Positions 5,666 to 7,708 of a stretch of 7,708 bases of DNA are shown piece after piece. The stretch comes from Candidatus Cloacimonadota bacterium (lineage in GTDB: Bacteria; Cloacimonadota; Cloacimonadia; Cloacimonadales; TCS61): NCBI GenBank assembly GCA_030668345.1, contig DAOUUD010000079.1, forward strand, positions 1 to 7,708, written 5' to 3'. Made by a program: the position numbers and the translations under genes. The notes under the pieces are model-generated. The model ran no database searches. It was not told the origin of the DNA and saw only the letters and a program-made list of their open reading frames with translations. Numbering within the stretch: position 1 is the stretch's first letter; the number at the start of each line of letters is the position of its first letter.

Positions 5666-7051
5666 ATGAAAATTTATAATACTTTAACTCGGAAAAAAGA
5701 AGAATTCGTTCCCCTGAAACCGGGAAAAGTTAATATTTATTTGTGCGGACCAACTGCATATAATTATTTCCATATTGGAAATGCTCGTACTTTTCTTTTT
5801 TTTGATGTTGTCCGAAATTATTTCAAATATCGTGGATTTCAAGTAACTTATGTTCAGAATATTACGGATGTCGATGATAAGCTGATAGATCAATCTATAA
5901 AAGAAAAAATCCCTGTTTCAGATATTGCGGAAAAATATATTGCCGCTTTCTTTGAAGATACCAATTCTTTAGGTATTCTCAAAGCAGATCATTATCCACA
6001 TGCTACAAAATATATCGAGGAAATGGTCAGCCTAATTAAAGAATTAGAAGAAAAAGACTATGCCTACGAAGTAAATGGAGATGTTTATTTTTCTATTAAT
6101 GCTGATAAAAAATATGGAATTCTTTCAGGCAAGAAAATTGAAGACCTGAAAGCTGGAGCCAGAGTAGAAAAGAATATTCAAAAGAAACATCCCGGTGATT
6201 TCACGCTATGGAAAAGATCTAAACCCGGCGAACCAAAATGGCAAAGCCCCTGGGGAGAAGGACGCCCCGGTTGGCATACTGAATGCGTAGTGATGTCACG
6301 CAAATTGCTGGGTGAAACTTTTGATATTCATGGCGGTGGAATAGACTTGATCTTTCCGCATCATGAAAATGAAATTGCTCAGGCCCAAGCGTCCACAGGA
6401 AGTATTCATGCCAGATACTGGATGCATGGCGGCTACCTGAACATTTCCGGTGAAAAAATGTCGAAGAGCCTGGATAACTTTTTCCTCACCCGGGATGTAC
6501 TGAAAAAATATGATGCCGAAGCTATTCGTTTTTTCTTTCTTTCAAAACATTATCGTAGTTCTATCGATTACAATGAAGACCTTATTAAAGAGTCTTCCCA
6601 TGCAATGAAAAACCTCTATTCGATCTTAAAAGAATCAGATTATTTACAATATAAAAATGAAGATGCCTCTTACTCGGAAAAACATAAGAAACTGAAAGAC
6701 CAATTCATCGAAGCGATGGAAGATGATTTTAATACGGCAAAAGCAATTTCAGTATTGTTTAAAATCAGGAATTTATTAGCACATAATAAAGAAAATGAAC
6801 TAAAACAATATGCTCATCTTCTGGTTGAGTTGGGACAGGTTCTGGGATTCTTCACAAAGCTGGAAGAGAAATTGGAAACAGATCTGAACCAGCTCTCAGA
6901 AGAGCTTATTCAATTGCTGATTAACTACAGGCAACTGTTCAAAAAAGAGCAAAATTGGCGGATGGCAGATAAAATACGGGATGATCTGAAATCTTTGGGA
7001 ATACAGTTGAAAGATACACCAGCAGGAACTGATTGGGAAACAGTTAAATAA
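5666..7051 (+). CDS. cysS: Cysteinyl-tRNA synthetase
   Basis: This class I synthetase charges tRNA-Cys with cysteine in the cytoplasm. The product has 461 residues, the same length as the E. coli enzyme. The HIGH motif appears as HIGN (36-39) in the CGPTAYNYFHIGNAR block and the second signature as KMSKS (264-268). The four zinc ligands that select cysteine in the E. coli enzyme (C28, C209, H234, E238) have exact counterparts at C27, C207, H232 and E236. The C-terminal ~150 residues are the helical anticodon-binding part, ending near DDLKSLGIQLKDTPAGTDW, a typical CysRS end. GGGAG (5656-5660) is 5 bases before the ATG, and there is no gap to the rsmD stop. It is the last gene of the operon; no strong intrinsic terminator follows. 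Confidence 0.97.
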   Translation: MKIYNTLTRKKEEFVPLKPGKVNIYLCGPTAYNYFHIGNARTFLFFDVVRNYFKYRGFQVTYVQNITDVDDKLIDQSIKEKIPVSDIAEKYIAAFFEDTNSLGILKADHYPHATKYIEEMVSLIKELEEKDYAYEVNGDVYFSINADKKYGILSGKKIEDLKAGARVEKNIQKKHPGDFTLWKRSKPGEPKWQSPWGEGRPGWHTECVVMSRKLLGETFDIHGGGIDLIFPHHENEIAQAQASTGSIHARYWMHGGYLNISGEKMSKSLDNFFLTRDVLKKYDAEAIRFFFLSKHYRSSIDYNEDLIKESSHAMKNLYSILKESDYLQYKNEDASYSEKHKKLKDQFIEAMEDDFNTAKAISVLFKIRNLLAHNKENELKQYAHLLVELGQVLGFFTKLEEKLETDLNQLSEELIQLLINYRQLFKKEQNWRMADKIRDDLKSLGIQLKDTPAGTDWETVK

Positions 7052-7238
7052 ACATACTTTAATCTTATATTAGAGTTAATAAAAGAAATTTACAATAATA
7101 CGATAAATTATTTGACACATTTCACTAAAGAAAATTTTTTGTTCATTCTGTTGAAAAAGCTCTTTAAATGGTATGTTGTGAAAATATCTGGGCAGAAAGA
7201 AGAGTGATTTTTTCTGTCATGACTTGGACTGTTCATAT

Positions 7239-7313
7239 GCCGACGTGGCTCAACGGTAGAGCACTCGACTTGTAATCGAGCGGTTGTGGGTTCGATTCCT
7301 ACCGTCGGCACCA
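7239..7313 (+). tRNA. tRNA-Thr (anticodon TGT)
   Basis: A standard cloverleaf with a 7-bp acceptor stem (7239-7245/7303-7309). The D stem is GCTC/GAGC (7248-7251/7259-7262). The anticodon stem is CTCGA/TCGAG with anticodon TGT at 7271-7273, reading ACA and other ACN codons. The T arm is 7286-7290/7298-7302. The discriminator is A7310 and CCA is encoded (7311-7313). It is the first of four tRNAs before tuf, the counterpart of E. coli thrU. Confidence 0.97.
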
Positions 7314-7323
7314 GAATTTATGA

Positions 7324-7409
7324 GGAGGGGTTCCCGAGCGGTCAAAGGGAACAGACTGTAAATCTGTCGGCGGACGCCTTCGGAGGTTCAAATCCTCCCC
7401 ACTCCACCA
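7324..7409 (+). tRNA. tRNA-Tyr (anticodon GTA)
   Basis: A type II tRNA of 86 bases with a long variable arm (7368-7381), as bacterial tRNA-Tyr has. The anticodon GTA is at 7358-7360, on stem ACAGA/TCTGT. The D stem is CCC/GGG. The T arm is 7382-7386/7394-7398. The discriminator is A7406 and CCA is encoded. The acceptor stem has one G-A mismatch (G7328 opposite A7401, pair 5-68); the other six pairs are Watson-Crick. It is the counterpart of E. coli tyrU. Confidence 0.96.
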
Positions 7410-7413
7410 TTCT

Positions 7414-7489
7414 GCGGGAGTAGCTCATTTGGTAGAGCATTAGCCTTCCAAGCTAAGGGTAGCGGGTTCGAGACCCGTCTCCCGCTCCA
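7414..7489 (+). tRNA. tRNA-Gly (anticodon TCC)
   Basis: The acceptor stem GCGGGAG/CTCCCGC is fully paired (7414-7420/7479-7485). The anticodon TCC (7447-7449) sits on stem TTAGC/GCTAA and reads GGA/GGG. The T stem has one G-U pair. The discriminator is T7486, usual for bacterial tRNA-Gly, and CCA is encoded. Only 4 bases separate it from tRNA-Tyr. It is the counterpart of E. coli glyT. Confidence 0.97.
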
Positions 7490-7493
7490 TATT

Positions 7494-7569
7494 GCTCATG
7501 TAGCTCAGTCGGTAGAGCACATCCTTGGTAAGGATGAGGTCACCGGTTCAAGTCCGGTCATGAGCCCCA
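7494..7569 (+). tRNA. tRNA-Thr (anticodon GGT)
   Basis: The acceptor stem GCTCATG/CATGAGC is fully paired (7494-7500/7559-7565). The anticodon GGT (7527-7529) sits on stem CATCC/GGATG and reads ACC/ACU. The T stem is ACCGG/CCGGT and CCA is encoded (7567-7569). The discriminator base is C7566, whereas the other tRNA-Thr in this cluster, like E. coli thrT, has A. It is the last tRNA before tuf, the counterpart of E. coli thrT. Confidence 0.97.
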
Positions 7570-7601
7570 GTAACAAAATTAAATAATAAAAAATTAAGCC
7601 A

Positions 7602-7608
7602 AGGAGGA
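7602..7608 (+). promoter_or_regulatory. Strong ribosome binding site of tuf
   Basis: AGGAGGA-type Shine-Dalgarno, close to the ideal anti-SD complement, sits just before ATG 7612. This is expected for the highly expressed EF-Tu and is the strongest ribosome binding site in the window. Confidence 0.8.
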
Positions 7609-7611
7609 GAA

Positions 7612-7708
7612 ATGGCAAAAGCCAAATTTGTAAGGAATAAGCCGCACGTGAATATTGGTACGATTGGTCACGTAGACCATGGCAAGACCACACTAACCGC
7701 AGCTATTA
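7612..7708 (+). CDS. tuf: Elongation factor Tu, 5' part (cut by window end)
   Basis: EF-Tu carries aminoacyl-tRNAs to the ribosomal A site as a GTP complex. Only the first 32 codons are present. They read as a standard EF-Tu N-terminus: a basic MAKAKFVRNKPHVNIGTI segment followed by the P-loop GHVDHGKT (19-26), then TLTAAI. The gene runs past the window edge. It lies 42 bases after tRNA-Thr(GGT), with no terminator between, so it is probably co-transcribed with the tRNAs, as in the E. coli tufB operon. SelB shares the same P-loop, but the RNKPHVNIGTI lead-in is specific to EF-Tu. Confidence 0.97.
   Translation, partial: MAKAKFVRNKPHVNIGTIGHVDHGKTTLTAAI

Noticed and set aside
7112..7177. TTGACA at 7112-7117, and TTGAAA (7151-7156) with TATGTT (7172-7177), as promoters of the tRNA-tuf cluster
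   Set aside because: The first lacks a -10 at normal spacing and the second has a short 15-base spacer. A promoter must lie in 7052-7238, but the choice is not supported.
7052..7238. Possible terminator after cysS
   Set aside because: Only weak AT-rich inverted repeats and an isolated T run (about 7135-7140) without a stable stem before it; not enough to call.
7108..7311. Minus-strand open frame starting with a VGIEPTT-like motif
   Set aside because: This is the antisense of tRNA-Thr(TGT). Motifs of the GIEPTT kind are a known artefact of translating tRNA genes backwards.
7505..7693. Minus-strand open frame containing a TGLEPVTSSLP motif
   Set aside because: Antisense of tRNA-Thr(GGT) and of the tuf start; the same tRNA artefact.

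Overview
This is a 7.7 kb AT-rich bacterial chromosome segment made almost entirely of housekeeping and translation genes. I see no mobile elements, CRISPR arrays or phage genes. The organism decodes UGA as selenocysteine, because both selB and tRNA-Sec are present. It has an outer-membrane-style lipoprotein peptidase/cyclase and Lys/Ile/Glu-rich proteins. That mix fits an anaerobic member of the FCB-type candidate phyla (for example Cloacimonadota), but this placement is a low-confidence inference from protein style.

Left part (1-2206), selenocysteine decoding: selB, the Sec-specific elongation factor, lies on the minus strand. A perfect 9-bp hairpin overlaps its stop codon. The tRNA-Sec gene (selC) points away from it on the plus strand. 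SelB carries Sec-tRNA-Sec to recoded UGA codons, so the two adjacent genes form a functional unit. selA and selD are not in the window.

Middle part (2315-7051), a tight plus-strand operon of six genes with overlaps or only a few bases between them: (1) an M28-family glutaminyl-cyclase-like lipoprotein; (2) a membrane-anchored ComEA-like protein with two tandem helix-hairpin-helix units; (3) a very acidic low-complexity protein with a short TPR-like N-terminus; (4) a 57-residue Cys-rich protein, previously easy to miss, that fills the apparent gap before rsmD; (5) rsmD, the 16S rRNA m2G966 methyltransferase; (6) cysS, cysteinyl-tRNA synthetase.

Right part (7239-7708): a tRNA cluster Thr(UGU)-Tyr(GUA)-Gly(UCC)-Thr(GGU), followed 42 bases later by the 5' end of tuf (EF-Tu), cut by the window edge. 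This is the same order as the E. coli thrU-tyrU-glyT-thrT-tufB operon. The window therefore carries two related translational GTPases, SelB and EF-Tu, near its two ends.

I found no clear new multi-gene system. The points most worth a second look are the Cys-rich small gene between the acidic protein and rsmD, the tRNA-Sec whose acceptor/T branch looks one base pair shorter than the usual bacterial form, the hairpin at the selB stop, the G-A mismatch in the tRNA-Tyr acceptor stem, and the unusual cell-envelope/DNA-binding genes placed ahead of rsmD-cysS.
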